NCBI GenBank assembly: GCA_022360315.1
Contig: JAKSDA010000454.1
Location: 1 to 64,000 of the forward strand
Reading direction: 5' to 3'
Length of the DNA stretch: 64,000 nt
Origin: Pseudomonadota bacterium
GTDB taxonomy: Bacteria > Myxococcota_A > Polyangia > Haliangiales > Haliangiaceae
Shown: one piece after another, positions 43,841-53,347 of the stretch
How positions within the stretch are numbered: position 1 is the stretch's first letter
Layout of the letters: every line of letters begins with the position of its first letter
Translations under genes and position numbers: made by a program
Notes under the pieces: generated by a model
Told to the model about the DNA's origin: nothing
The model's database searches: none
The model's input: the letters and a program-made list of their open reading frames with translations, nothing else

Positions 43841-43988
43841 CAACAGTGCCCAAGTCCTATCACCAGAATAGGTTTGGATTATTCGTATTCTCTGGCTTTT
43901 TCAGTCAATGCCAATATGGCACAACAGATGCTTAGGCAGCACGCAGACCCTCTGACCACGCAAAGCAGGCAAAGACCCGGAGGAAGGC
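43841..43988. other. Rest of the 43596-43988 intergenic region
   Basis: Besides the three hairpins listed, the 390-bp gap between the epimerase and Cys-rich lipoprotein genes shows no ORF and no sure promoter. GGAGGAAGGC directly before 43989 is the lipoprotein's ribosome binding site. Confidence 0.5.
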
Positions 43989-44780
43989 ATGTTTCGCAAG
44001 ACTCTTCTGATGCTGACGGCTGCGTCGGCAATCGCTCTCTCTGGCTGTGACATTTATTTCGGTACCGACTCCGACAATGCCGACAGCCCGAGTGGTGATA
44101 ATGGAGACGTTCCCTCGCCTGGCGAGCCAGGATGGGATTGCAACAACAACTGGGAGTGTATGAGCGGTTGTTTTTGTAGTGCAGCAGGCATTTGTGAAGA
44201 GGCTGGTTTCTGCGAGGTCAATATCGATTGCGCCAACGGCTTCGAGTGCCAGGAGGAGCGTTCTTCCTGTGTTCCCGAGGGAACTGCGGCGCCCTGTAGC
44301 ACCAGCAGTGATTGCCCGACCGGCACCTATTGCGAAGCGGCGTTCGGCGAATGTGTTCAGAGTTGGTATTGCCGAAGTGACGATGAATGCGGACCGGGCT
44401 GGCAGTGCAATCTTGAAAATACCTCATGCGAGCCCATGCCCTGCGCTACTGACTACGATTGTCTAGAGGGATGCACGTGTGATATTTCGATCGGTCAATG
44501 CGTCGAAACCGGCTTCTGCTCCGCTGACGGCGACTGTTTGCAGGGCTGGAGTTGTGACATCGACCGCAGCACGTGTGTCGATGTCCCGCCTCAGATCAGT
44601 TGTGAAGAGGTTTCTGTGGAGAACGAGTGTCTCGATAGAGCCGATTGCAGCGTGGTCTACAGGGGAATCAACTGCACGGATCCGAACGGAGGAAGCTGTA
44701 CTAGCGGCTCGGCAAACTGCGACTGCACCGACTTTGTCTTCGAACGGTGCGAAGTCAAGGCCACAGACCCACCCGTCTGA
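43989..44780 (+). CDS. Cys-rich repeat lipoprotein
   Basis: A 263-aa exported lipoprotein: the signal peptide LLMLTAASAIALSGC contains the lipobox LSGC. After a Asp/Gly/Pro linker the protein has five or six modules of about 30-35 residues with the pattern C-x-D-x-D-C-x2-G-x2-C, e.g. CSADGDCLQGWSC and CSTSSDCPTGTYC, probably disulfide-bonded on the outer surface. This modular type is common in myxobacterial surface proteins. Interaction partners are unknown. Good ribosome binding site GGAGGAAGG. The downstream small protein is 177 bp away, with the palindromic element in between. Confidence 0.85.
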   Translation: MFRKTLLMLTAASAIALSGCDIYFGTDSDNADSPSGDNGDVPSPGEPGWDCNNNWECMSGCFCSAAGICEEAGFCEVNIDCANGFECQEERSSCVPEGTAAPCSTSSDCPTGTYCEAAFGECVQSWYCRSDDECGPGWQCNLENTSCEPMPCATDYDCLEGCTCDISIGQCVETGFCSADGDCLQGWSCDIDRSTCVDVPPQISCEEVSVENECLDRADCSVVYRGINCTDPNGGSCTSGSANCDCTDFVFERCEVKATDPPV

Positions 44781-44792
44781 CGTCGATTTTCT

Positions 44793-44870
44793 GATGCTCT
44801 GATGCTCTGCCGGGCCGGTCGGCCAGACGTCCCGGCAAGCGATGCGAAACGAAGTTCATGCGGGCGGGCG
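44793..44870 (+). repeat. Palindromic element, intergenic copy
   Basis: TGCCGGGCCGG and its counterpart GACGTCCCGGCAAGC form the arms, and GATGCGAAACGAAGTTC completes the right part. It resembles the prmA insert at 20429-20488 and the copies at 41653 and 27412. It lies in the gap between two plus-strand genes. Confidence 0.6.
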
Positions 44871-44957
44871 GCGCTTCGGGTCCACACGGGTCGAGGTCGC
44901 ACTCGCTGCTGTCATTTTCGGCTTTTCTGCCGGACCAACGTCGGCCAACCTTGCATC

Positions 44958-45416
44958 ATGGGCATCGCACAAGGATTCCGATTCGACGAGACCATGTCGG
45001 GCACGTATGCCCTCGTGGAATCACCTTCACAGCATCGACCTCTGTCTTTCTCGGTCGAGGCGCGCGTACCATCTCTGTGGCGCTACCTTCGCGACCATCG
45101 GGCGACGCTTCGCGGCACTCTCGAAGCGGTGGGGTTTGCCGATTACGTCCCCATCGAAGGCACGATGCTCCTGGCTCCGCTGAGCGCCAGAGTGATCGGC
45201 TACGAATTCAATTTCACTGGCAACGATGGCAAACCGTACCGGTTTGCTGGCCACAAGACTCTCCTTCTCAATGACCTGGTCCGCAGTCTCACCGAGCTGC
45301 CTGCAGAGATCTACAGCAGTACCGGAACGGTGGTGGCCACCAGTACGACTCGGTTCAATCTACGGTCGGATCTACTGCAGTTCTTGGCGAGCTGGCGCCT
45401 CACCCGGGCAAGTTGA
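44958..45416 (+). CDS. Small ligand/steroid-oxidase-associated-type protein
   Basis: A 152-aa all-beta protein: FRFDETMSGTYALVE, PLSFSVEARVPSLWRYLRD, YVPIEGTMLLAPLSARVIGYEFNFTGNDGKPYRFAGHK, RFNLRSDLLQFLASWRL. It is similar in layout to a domain linked to GMC-type oxidoreductases in lipid metabolism, but no such gene is adjacent. The open frame begins at 44802 within the palindromic element; the body starts at MGIAQGF (44958). Function is unknown. Confidence 0.55.
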   Translation: MGIAQGFRFDETMSGTYALVESPSQHRPLSFSVEARVPSLWRYLRDHRATLRGTLEAVGFADYVPIEGTMLLAPLSARVIGYEFNFTGNDGKPYRFAGHKTLLLNDLVRSLTELPAEIYSSTGTVVATSTTRFNLRSDLLQFLASWRLTRAS

Positions 45417-45452
45417 TTCGGCCAGCCATTCGAGCGGCTGGTGATTCGAGCG

Positions 45453-47165
45453 TCATGTGCTGTGGACCCGAGATGACTGGCCATATTGGCTTGATTTTTC
45501 GATGTCGAGAGCTGGGGTCGACGTCGACCGGGACGACGAATTGTCGGCGTCGATTCTGCTGAGAACCAGGACCAGAAGGACCGCGAAAAGAAGCCCGGCT
45601 GCAACACCGGCAGCCAGCGCACCTGCAGTGCGCCAGGTCGAACGAGGTCTTGCGGGAAACGGAATCGGGTTGTTCAACCTCATCGGCGGTGCAGCTACGA
45701 GCGGAGGAGATGGCTGCCGCTGTTGTGGAGAAGCCGGATAGAACGGTTCTGGCTGCACGGTACGCTGATCCGGACGTCCCGGACCGAAAGGCTTGGCGGA
45801 ATTCTGACCAAACGGAGTGGCCGGGCGCGGGGAGGGTACTAGTGGCGCAACCTGCGCCGCAGGCGGCAGTACTTTGGTCATGTGTACCGGCTCGCGCCGC
45901 GACCCGGACTTCGGCGGGGAGGGTTGCAGGAAGAGAGTTTTGGCATCCTCCAAAAGCGCCCTTTCTACGTCGTCCGAACCTGCATCAGCTGGTAGTTGAG
46001 AATTGGCAGAAGAGGGCCAGTAGGACTCTGCCACGCTGTAGAGTTTTTCGTAGCGCTGGGGTGAAATGCGCCGGAGCACCGCGCCAGCTGCCTGTGCGTC
46101 GGCAATTTCACCGTCCAGAGCGGCTTCGATGGCAAAATGAAAGAGCACGGCAGGATTGTTCGGAGCCATTTTCTTGAGCGACCGAAGCGCGGTGAGCCGG
46201 TGTTGACGATCCTGAACTTCGAGGGCCAATGCGAGATGCTTGCCCACACTTGGGCCAGCAGAATCGCCGCCTTCCGAGGGAGGTCTGGCATTGTCGGCGG
46301 TCGACGAGGGTCTCGGAGCACCGGCCGCCGATGCGGACCTCGGAGTGCCGGCCCCGGGATTGTTGGATGGGGACGGCCGGGCCTGAGAAGCATCTCCATG
46401 GGAAGGCTTCCGCGCTGCGCTGGAAGGTCCGCGATCTCGAGGCGATGGACCCAGTGCAGCAGGTTGCCGCTGGCTCGGCTTTTTCTTGCCGTTTTGCCAG
46501 CTGGACACGTCGATACCAGCTTTGTGATAGCGGAGGACGTTGTTGAGCTTGCGAGATACATTCCGCTGGAGATCTGAGTCCAGGGACAACGCGCGCTGCG
46601 CCGCGGCCAGCGCTTCTTCGACGCGCCGCGCCTCGATGTGATCCTCGGCCAGGGCCAGCCAGGCTCGTCCATCATCGGAATGCTCACGGGTGAGCTCCTC
46701 GAGCTTGCGTCGCCGCTCGGAAGGGTTTTTCAGCGCCCGGGCCTTGGCCAGCTGCACCGCCACCTGGCCGATCTGGCGGACACTTTCCATGCGCCCGTAG
46801 ACCTGTCCACGATTCCCGGCCGCCGGCGTGGTCTTGTTCTTCTTGGGCTCGGGTATCGATGAATGCGCGACAGGCTCCAGATCTGAATTGAGAAGAAAAC
46901 TCTCACACACCCCCCGCAGGTCGGGCGAGAATCGGTGCAAGATCGCGCGGTCGGCCTTCAAAGCCCGCTCGCACGCGTACAGCGCCTCTTCTTTGCGGCG
47001 CTGTTTCAGATGCTCTTCCGCCAGCTCAGCCCATATAACTGCATGGCCTGGGTACCTCTCCGACAGCTTGATGAGTTGCTCGTGCCGGACCGCTCCGCGC
47101 TGCTGAAAGACGCGACTCAATTCGACATCCGGACCGGACTTTTTCAGCATGCGAGACGCTGGCAT
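45453..47165 (-). CDS. TPR-like protein with C-terminal membrane segment
   Basis: A 570-aa protein. Helical tandem parts lie at residues 25-90 (AVIWAELAEEHLKQRRKEEALYACERAL) and 155-215 (AWLALAEDHIEARRVEEALAAAQRAL), both TPR-like, with a further helical block at 315-400. Between them are Pro/Ser/Ala-rich linkers. One transmembrane segment near residues 525-545 (AGALAAGVAAGLLFAVLLVLV) anchors it, with a short C-terminal tail. It looks like an inner-membrane scaffold. Function unknown. Confidence 0.65.
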   Translation of the reverse strand: MPASRMLKKSGPDVELSRVFQQRGAVRHEQLIKLSERYPGHAVIWAELAEEHLKQRRKEEALYACERALKADRAILHRFSPDLRGVCESFLLNSDLEPVAHSSIPEPKKNKTTPAAGNRGQVYGRMESVRQIGQVAVQLAKARALKNPSERRRKLEELTREHSDDGRAWLALAEDHIEARRVEEALAAAQRALSLDSDLQRNVSRKLNNVLRYHKAGIDVSSWQNGKKKPSQRQPAALGPSPRDRGPSSAARKPSHGDASQARPSPSNNPGAGTPRSASAAGAPRPSSTADNARPPSEGGDSAGPSVGKHLALALEVQDRQHRLTALRSLKKMAPNNPAVLFHFAIEAALDGEIADAQAAGAVLRRISPQRYEKLYSVAESYWPSSANSQLPADAGSDDVERALLEDAKTLFLQPSPPKSGSRREPVHMTKVLPPAAQVAPLVPSPRPATPFGQNSAKPFGPGRPDQRTVQPEPFYPASPQQRQPSPPLVAAPPMRLNNPIPFPARPRSTWRTAGALAAGVAAGLLFAVLLVLVLSRIDADNSSSRSTSTPALDIEKSSQYGQSSRVHST

Positions 47166-47373
47166 CGTCGTTTACATTATCTATGCAAAGACGAGACCAA
47201 GACACTGGCGCGGATAAAAGCAAACGTCGAGAAGGGAAGCAAAACAAGATCGAGTAGATCAGTTTGGTCGTGGGGATCAATTCAGTACCCAACTGGAGCC
47301 TGTACCCCCACACTAACTGACACCTTTCGTACTCAGTCCGGTCGGTCGCCCGGATGGCCGGACGACCAGGTCA
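47166..47373. terminator. Hairpin in the gap between the TPR and HD-GYP genes
   Basis: The 208-bp gap between these two minus-strand genes contains GGTCG-CCCGG ... CCGG-CGACC (about 47348-47371), a 9-bp stem with one mismatch and an ATGG loop. It lies just beyond the stop of the HD-GYP gene and may end its transcript; no T-run is seen. Confidence 0.35.
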
Positions 47374-48966
47374 TTACAGTGGAAGCGACGCGTCCTCTCC
47401 CTGTTCGCGTCGTTCTTTTCGCCACTCCTCGATCACGCGCAAGAACACCTCTGCGATTTCGGGATCGAACTGGGTACCCTTGCAGCGCTCGATTTCCTCG
47501 ACTGCAACTGCGTGAGGGAGTGCGCGCCGATAGGCGCGGTCTTTGGTCATCGCGTCGTATGCGTCCGCAATGGCGACAATGCGGCCCTCCAGGGGAATAT
47601 TTTGTCCGGATAGGCCGCGCGGATATCCATTGCCATCAAAACGTTCGTGGTGGCACCAGCATCCGTTGATCAACCCGTGCATACACGGCACTGGTTCCAG
47701 AATGCGTTTTCCCTTGTCGGGGTGCTCGCGGAACTTGCGCCACTCTTCTTCGGTGAGTCTGCCCGGCTTGTTGATCATGTCGGAGGGGATGCCGATCTTG
47801 CCAATATCGTGCATCGAGCCCGATTTGACGATCTGTTTGACCTCTTCTTCGGGCAGGGAGAGTCCGTGTGCGATGAGGCCAGAATACTGTGCCACGCGCT
47901 CGCTGTGGCCACCGGTGTATTCATCGGCCTCTTCGAGGGCCATGGCAAAGCCGGCCACAGTCTTCTGAAAATTTTCCTCGAGTGAGTGGTTGGCCGAGAT
48001 GAGCGCGTCGTTGTTTATCTGCAGGTCTTCGTAGAGCTGAGCGTTTTCGATTGCCGTGGCCGCGCGCGAGGCCAGCACGGTGAGCATTTTGCGGTGGCCT
48101 TCATTAAATTTCTTGCCGCGCGTGAACGAGTAGACGTTGAGCATGCCGATGATCCGCGTGGCTACCTGCAGCGGCACCGAGGTAAAGGAGACCAGCGCCT
48201 GCTTGCCATCCGGTGTGAAGTATCGATTGGCCTTGATACCATGGGCCAGTATGGGCATGCCCTTGTGAAATTGCAGGAGCACTTCCGACAGTTCGGGCGT
48301 GGGTAGCGTGAGGTTGTGGTCGAGACCGCTCTGCGGGTTGACCAGCTTGACCGATTCCTCGTAGCGGCTGCCCTTCTTGTCGTCTTTGGGGTCTTTGAGG
48401 TGCAGGCTGGCCACGTCGGCTGCAGCCTCGTCGAGCGCAGCGCGTAGGATGACATCGAGGACGTGATTGAGATCGAGCGAAGTGGCGATGGCCTCCGATA
48501 CTCTGTAGATCGTGATGGCCTCGCGCAGGCGGATATTCTCGGTCTGGAGCCGCTGGCGTTCCAGACCGCGCTCGACCACCCGCATCACGGCGTCGACCTT
48601 GAAGGGCTTGAGTATGTAGTCGTAGGCGCCCTTCTTCATGGCCTCGATCGCGGTCTCGACCGTACCGAAGCCGGTCATGATGATGGCCAGGACGTTGATG
48701 CGTTCCTCGGAGATCCTGTCGAGCAGATCGATCCCGCTGATGCCCGGCATCTTGAGGTCCGAGATGACCAGGTCGTAGGGGCGCAACCGCAGCTCGGTCA
48801 AGGCGCGCTCCCCGCTCTCGACGCTGCGCACCACGTACCCTTCCATGGACAGGAATTCGGACAGGATATCCCGAATTACCTGCTCGTCATCGACGATCAG
48901 AATCCTCGCAGCCTCGCGGGTGCTGTCTTCCTCTTGCTCGGTGAGCGTCGCCATATTGCTCATCAT
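47374..48966 (-). CDS. REC-GAF-HD-GYP response regulator (c-di-GMP phosphodiesterase)
   Basis: A 530-aa protein. The receiver domain has its phosphoacceptor Asp near residue 70 in DLVISDLKMPG and the conserved K in LKPFK. A GAF domain follows (residues 150-320). The HD-GYP domain has GGHSERVA, the metal-binding MHDIGKIGIP (about residue 385) and HHERFDGNGYP (about 437), so c-di-GMP hydrolysis is likely. Its partner kinase is not evident; the orphan histidine kinase at 59330 is distant. The start ATG at 48966 overlaps the upstream lipoprotein stop as ATGA. Confidence 0.93.
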   Translation of the reverse strand: MMSNMATLTEQEEDSTREAARILIVDDEQVIRDILSEFLSMEGYVVRSVESGERALTELRLRPYDLVISDLKMPGISGIDLLDRISEERINVLAIIMTGFGTVETAIEAMKKGAYDYILKPFKVDAVMRVVERGLERQRLQTENIRLREAITIYRVSEAIATSLDLNHVLDVILRAALDEAAADVASLHLKDPKDDKKGSRYEESVKLVNPQSGLDHNLTLPTPELSEVLLQFHKGMPILAHGIKANRYFTPDGKQALVSFTSVPLQVATRIIGMLNVYSFTRGKKFNEGHRKMLTVLASRAATAIENAQLYEDLQINNDALISANHSLEENFQKTVAGFAMALEEADEYTGGHSERVAQYSGLIAHGLSLPEEEVKQIVKSGSMHDIGKIGIPSDMINKPGRLTEEEWRKFREHPDKGKRILEPVPCMHGLINGCWCHHERFDGNGYPRGLSGQNIPLEGRIVAIADAYDAMTKDRAYRRALPHAVAVEEIERCKGTQFDPEIAEVFLRVIEEWRKERREQGEDASLPL

Positions 48967-49694
48967 TGAATGCTTTCTTCGCTACTAGCCGCGCCGGCCA
49001 TTTCGCCTTTGGCCTTCCGCGCATCGGCAGCCCGGCGCTTCCATTCGTTCTCGAGTTGCTCAACTGTGGTTTTTCGACTCTCGAGCCTGGCCCGACTCTG
49101 CTGGGCGCGGGCCGAGCGCTGCTCGTTCTGCTTCTCGTAGTCGGCAATAGAGAATTTCTGCGGTCTGATGTTCTTCGCCTCGGCCAATCGGGCCTTGGTC
49201 AACTCGTAATGAGCCTCCTTGGCATACATTTCGTCCTCGGCGTAGAAAACCTGTTCTTTGAGATAGGCACGGCGTGCCTCCATGTATTCGACCTTCTTGT
49301 CTGCAGCTTGACGGGCCAGTTTGGCTGCTCGCAGAGCCAGGCTCGCCGTGTTGATCTCGTTTACGTCGCCGCGCTTCTCGGCGGCGTCTTTTCTGCTCTT
49401 GGCCGAATCCTCGGATAAGATGGCCTGTTTGGTCTCATTCTTGGCGATATCCACATTGATCGACGACTGTTCGAGGTCGGCTCTGGCCTTGGCACGCATG
49501 GCTTTGGCCTTGCTGAACTCGGTTTGCGCCCGGAAAACCGCCTGCTGTTCTTCCATGGGCACCTGGGCGATGTACATGTTGTCCAGGTGAAACCGGAGTG
49601 GGCCAGGTCGAGACTCGCCACCGAAACAGGCAGAGATCAGGGGAAAGGTAACGGTAATGACCAACCAGGATAGGGAGCTAAACCACCTTGTCAT
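48963..49694 (-). CDS. Coiled-coil lipoprotein
   Basis: A 243-aa lipoprotein: signal peptide WLVITVTFPLISAC with an ISAC lipobox, then an alpha-helical, Ala/Lys/Glu-rich body (AVFRAQTEFSKAKAMRAKARADLEQ...) likely to be a long coiled coil. ATG 49694 is preferred because AGGAG lies 6 nt upstream. Cotranscribed with the HD-GYP regulator by overlap, suggesting the regulator's output and an envelope component share control. No family name is known to me. Confidence 0.7.
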   Translation of the reverse strand: MTRWFSSLSWLVITVTFPLISACFGGESRPGPLRFHLDNMYIAQVPMEEQQAVFRAQTEFSKAKAMRAKARADLEQSSINVDIAKNETKQAILSEDSAKSRKDAAEKRGDVNEINTASLALRAAKLARQAADKKVEYMEARRAYLKEQVFYAEDEMYAKEAHYELTKARLAEAKNIRPQKFSIADYEKQNEQRSARAQQSRARLESRKTTVEQLENEWKRRAADARKAKGEMAGAASSEESIQ

Positions 49695-50047
49695 CGAAAA
49701 CTCCTGTAAGTTGCCACGCATGAACCAGCCATGCTGGACGGCTCGCGCCGTATGATCCTCGAAGCACCGCGTCCGAGTCGACGAGGTTGGAGAGATTCTA
49801 CAGGGTGAACGCGGGCTTCTACTATTTTGCCCGATGGACTAACTACCCCTAATGTAGCATTGACCCCGACATGGTACTACGGCTACAGCGTAGTGGCTAC
49901 CTTGCCTCAGATAAGCCGGGATGGGTCAACCGGAGGTGCCGGCAAGAGTTCAGACCGCGCGGAGGGGCCGGGCGGCCGGTTATTTGATCATCAGCAGGGA
50001 CCGCGTGCGTCGACCCTGGATTGGAGTAGGATACGGTTTGCTTCTCC
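49695..50047. other. Divergent intergenic region between the lipoprotein and coaX
   Basis: About 350 bp. TTGACC near 49860 is a candidate -35 box for coaX, but no good -10 follows at 17 nt. ACTACG-GCTACAG-CGTAGT forms a 6-bp hairpin near 49873. Nothing else is seen. Confidence 0.35.
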
Positions 50048-50830
50048 ATGACCCGTCTCCTGGCCATCGACGTCGGCAACACCAACACGGTGCTCGGCTT
50101 GTTTGTCGACCAGACACTTGTGGTCGACTGGCGCCTCCAGACCAGTGAAGACCGCACCGGTGATGAGTATGCTGTCCTTCTGAACGCCCTGCTGGGGCTG
50201 GGTGCGCGAGGTGGTGAGTTTCTCCCGGAGTCGATCACTCACGGCATCATCTCGTCTGTAGTTCCCCCGGCGGTATCCGGCTTGAAGAGCTTTTTCCACA
50301 AACATTGCGATATCCCGGTCCTGGTCGTCGGGCCCGGAATAAAAACCGGGATGCCAATTCTCTATGAAGATCCGCGCGAGGTCGGCGCCGACCGCATCGT
50401 GAATGCTGTGGCCGCCTATGAACGCTTCCTGTGCGGCTGTATCGTCGTGGATTTTGGCACGGCGACGACCTGGGATGTCGTCACTCCACGCGGGGAGTAC
50501 CTGGGTGGAGTGATCGCTCCGGGAATTTCGACCAGTGCAGAGGCGCTTTATCAGCACGCGTCCAAGCTGCCCCGTGTCGAGATCGAACGGCCGGGCAAAG
50601 TAGTTGGCCGCAATACCGTGGCATCGATGCAATCCGGTCTGCTCTACGGCTATGCCAGCATGGTCGATGGAGTGGTCGAGCGCATTCGCAGCGAGGTTTC
50701 CTGGAACGCCCGGTGTATCGCAACCGGTGGCCTCGCGCCTCTCATCGCCGCCGAATCCCACACCATCGAGACCACGGATGAGATGCTGACTCTGCGCGGA
50801 CTGGCTATCTTGTTTCAGCGAAATCTGTAG
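50048..50830 (+). CDS. coaX: Type III pantothenate kinase
   Basis: A 260-aa ASKHA-fold kinase, first step of coenzyme A synthesis. It starts LLAIDVGNTNTVLG, has GADRIVNAVAAYERF and VDFGTATTWDVV, and then YLGGVIAPGISTS. This type is not inhibited by CoA and uses a monovalent cation. The ATG start is at 50048. The next genes on the same strand are a protein of unknown function, a membrane protein and a TlpA-like protein. Confidence 0.95.
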   Translation: MTRLLAIDVGNTNTVLGLFVDQTLVVDWRLQTSEDRTGDEYAVLLNALLGLGARGGEFLPESITHGIISSVVPPAVSGLKSFFHKHCDIPVLVVGPGIKTGMPILYEDPREVGADRIVNAVAAYERFLCGCIVVDFGTATTWDVVTPRGEYLGGVIAPGISTSAEALYQHASKLPRVEIERPGKVVGRNTVASMQSGLLYGYASMVDGVVERIRSEVSWNARCIATGGLAPLIAAESHTIETTDEMLTLRGLAILFQRNL

Positions 50831-50855
50831 GCTGCTGGATCTGGGATTTCGATTC

Positions 50856-51950
50856 ATGACGACGGCTCTCGAACGCACCCCCATCGACCCATCCCGCCTG
50901 AGTCAAGCGGCCCAGCGGGCACTTATTCCTGGTCCGGCCAAAATGATGGCAGCGCGGGGACTAGCTCCTCTGCCCCATCCCGGCGAGCTGATCTCGGTAC
51001 TGTACCAGCTGACCCTGGACCCGGAGCCCGAACTCGCTCGATCTGCCGACAAGTCGGCCAGGGAACTGCCGGATCGCATTCTCGAGGGCGCCCTGGCCGA
51101 TGCGTCTGTCGACCCTCGCGTGCTCGATTTCTTTGCCGAGGTGGTGCAGGGTCGTGCCGAGCTTGTCCAGCACATCATCCTCAACCCGGCTGTTGCCGAC
51201 CAGACCATCGCGTCATTGTGTCAGCGAGCAAGCGCATCCGACATCGATCTCATCGCACAGAACGAAGAACGACTGCTGAGGCATCCCGAGATCATTGGAG
51301 CCATGTTCAATAACCGTGAGGCGCGCATGTCCACTGTGGATCGCGCCATTGAACTCGCTGTGCGCAACGGCATCACGGTGCCGGGGATTCCGTCGTGGGA
51401 CGCCATGGTGAACGCCATCATGGGAGGCGGCCGTGAGCAGGACAGCAAGGCCCCCGCCGAGAAGAGCGACGAACTCTTCGCCCGGGCGACCAGGGATGCT
51501 GAGGAACAGCCGTCCAGCCCCGAGAGCGATTCCAAGACGCCAATATCGCAGATGACCGTGCCGCAAAAAATCCGTCTGGCTACGCTGGGTAGCCTGACCG
51601 CTCGCTCGGTACTCATCCGGGACCCCAATCGGGTCGTGGCACTCACGGCCATCAAGGCTCCGGGCGTGAGCGACATCGAAGCCGGCAAGTACGCCGGTAA
51701 CCATTCTCTGACCGACGACGTAATCAAATACATCGCCAGCCGCCGTGATTGGACGAAAAGCTACGGAGTCAAGTTATCTCTGGTACAGAACCCAAAGACG
51801 CCCATTCCCGCCGCAATCCGACTGATGCCTCATATCCGCGAGAAGGATCTCCGGAGCATCGCGCGCTCCAAGGGCATTCCGTCGGCCGTGGTGGCGCAGG
51901 CGCGCAAGTTGCTCATGCAGCGCACTCGGCAGCCCGGGGGCAAGAAATGA
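50856..51950 (+). CDS. Conserved hypothetical protein
   Basis: A 364-aa mainly helical protein: KARELPDRI-type helices, then DLIAQNEERLLRHPEIIGAMFNNREARMS, and RDWTKSYGVKLSLVQNPKTPI towards the end. The pattern of repeated helices suggests a HEAT-like scaffold. It ends with ATGA overlap into the next gene. I do not recognise the family. It is 25 bp after coaX, so an operon is likely. Confidence 0.65.
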   Translation: MTTALERTPIDPSRLSQAAQRALIPGPAKMMAARGLAPLPHPGELISVLYQLTLDPEPELARSADKSARELPDRILEGALADASVDPRVLDFFAEVVQGRAELVQHIILNPAVADQTIASLCQRASASDIDLIAQNEERLLRHPEIIGAMFNNREARMSTVDRAIELAVRNGITVPGIPSWDAMVNAIMGGGREQDSKAPAEKSDELFARATRDAEEQPSSPESDSKTPISQMTVPQKIRLATLGSLTARSVLIRDPNRVVALTAIKAPGVSDIEAGKYAGNHSLTDDVIKYIASRRDWTKSYGVKLSLVQNPKTPIPAAIRLMPHIREKDLRSIARSKGIPSAVVAQARKLLMQRTRQPGGKK

Positions 51951-52585
51951 GCCCACCGGAGTTGGCCAGGCGGCCGGCTAGTCGATCAGGCATGGCGGAA
52001 AATAGCGGGTCTTGCGGGTGGCTGCCGCGCGGGTTCCTCGACCGGGTCGGAGCCGCTCTGGTCGCTCCTCGCCACGCTTTGCAAGCGGCCGACCGCGCCA
52101 GCGCCGAGGGAAAAACCGCCGGGGATGCCATGGTCCTGGTAGCCATTTCTTTCGTCGCCATCTATACCCGACAGATTGCGGTTGCTCTGTGGATCAGTGC
52201 AGCCGACAGCGTACAGGTGGGAGTTCAACTGCTTCTCGGCACGCTCAGCCAGGCCTTGGCCATGAAGCTGGCCGCTCTCTTCCTGGCTGGCCTCACCCTC
52301 ACCGTTGTCGCGGGGCGAAGGCGTTCGCTCGGCCGCGACTTCGATCTCGCCTGTGTGGCGTTTGTTCCGCTCATCGCCATCGAACTGGCATCCGCACTCT
52401 TGGTTCGAGGAGCCGCTGTTCTCGGCACAAACCTCGGCCCGGTATTTCACGCTTCGGCTCAGGCTGTCGCCTACGGATGGGCCATCGTCGTATTGATACT
52501 GGCCTGGCTTCAGATCCGCCACCGCGTGGTTGCCGGACAGGCGTCACCTCCGATACACGCCTCTGGCAAGGGAGTGACGACGTGA
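51947..52585 (+). CDS. Membrane protein (Yip1-like)
   Basis: A 212-aa protein with about five hydrophobic segments (AMVLVAISFVAIYTRQIAVAL, LLLGTLSQALAMKLAALFLAGLTLTVV, ACVAFVPLIAIELASALLV, AVAYGWAIVVLILAWL). The arrangement fits the Yip1 or DUF1282-type integral membrane proteins. The start ATG 51947 overlaps the upstream stop as ATGA, and the stop overlaps the TlpA-like start as GTGA. It therefore belongs to the coaX operon. Function unknown. Confidence 0.65.
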   Translation: MSPPELARRPASRSGMAENSGSCGWLPRGFLDRVGAALVAPRHALQAADRASAEGKTAGDAMVLVAISFVAIYTRQIAVALWISAADSVQVGVQLLLGTLSQALAMKLAALFLAGLTLTVVAGRRRSLGRDFDLACVAFVPLIAIELASALLVRGAAVLGTNLGPVFHASAQAVAYGWAIVVLILAWLQIRHRVVAGQASPPIHASGKGVTT

Positions 52586-53241
52586 ACCGGTCTCCGTCGC
52601 CAGATAACGGGGAGCGGCCAGATCCTCTGAAGCTTCGCTCCGCTCTGACATCCAGCTCGAGAATCGGATCGAGACGGGCTGCAGTCCCCTCGGGCCCAGC
52701 TTGGCGTTCCAGACGGGCCGGCTGGCTGGTCGTGGCCCTGGCAGCCGTGCTCACGATCTTTCACGGGGCCTGGCTCGTCAATCACAGTGACTATCTCGAG
52801 CCGGTCACAGCAGGCGATGTGGCTCCGTCCTTTGCGCTTCCCGCGGTCGATGCCAAAGGCGAGCTGGTACCCCATGCGGTGGATTCAGCTACACTGCGGG
52901 GCAAGGTGGTGCTGGTCGATTTCTGGGCGACCTGGTGTAGGCCATGCCGCGAGTCCCTGCCCGCTGTGGACCGAGTGTACCGGCGCTACCGAAGCTACGG
53001 TTTCGAGGTATTGTCGGTCAACACCGACAACCCTGCTGACGGTCGAGCCATGTTCCAATCCATGGGGCTTTCCCTGCCGCTCTACTTCGACAATGGGACC
53101 GTATCGGAGCGCTTTCAAGTCACCTCGATCCCCCATCTAGTACTGATCGATCAGTCTGGTGTAGTACGTCACGTTCACCGGGGCTTCGAGAGCGAAGAAG
53201 AAATTGCCCGCCAGGTACGGGCACTTCTGCCTCCTCGTTGA
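52582..53241 (+). CDS. TlpA-family thioredoxin-like protein
   Basis: A 219-aa protein. A cytoplasmic N-terminal stretch precedes one transmembrane segment (AGWLVVALAAVLTIFHGAWLV), which anchors a periplasmic thioredoxin domain. That domain has the active site WATWCRPC (about residues 115-122) after VVLVDFWAT, and the cis-Pro region TSIPHLVLID. It probably keeps periplasmic or cytochrome c cysteines reduced. GTG 52582 overlaps the previous stop. Confidence 0.9.
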   Translation: MNRSPSPDNGERPDPLKLRSALTSSSRIGSRRAAVPSGPAWRSRRAGWLVVALAAVLTIFHGAWLVNHSDYLEPVTAGDVAPSFALPAVDAKGELVPHAVDSATLRGKVVLVDFWATWCRPCRESLPAVDRVYRRYRSYGFEVLSVNTDNPADGRAMFQSMGLSLPLYFDNGTVSERFQVTSIPHLVLIDQSGVVRHVHRGFESEEEIARQVRALLPPR

Positions 53242-53347
53242 TACAGAAAACGATACGCGAAATACGACCATTCAAGAACACAATGATGCATGTAACTCAA
53301 TCGTGTACCCACGCGTCTGTGGATTTACCTACCAGTCTCCAGGAAAC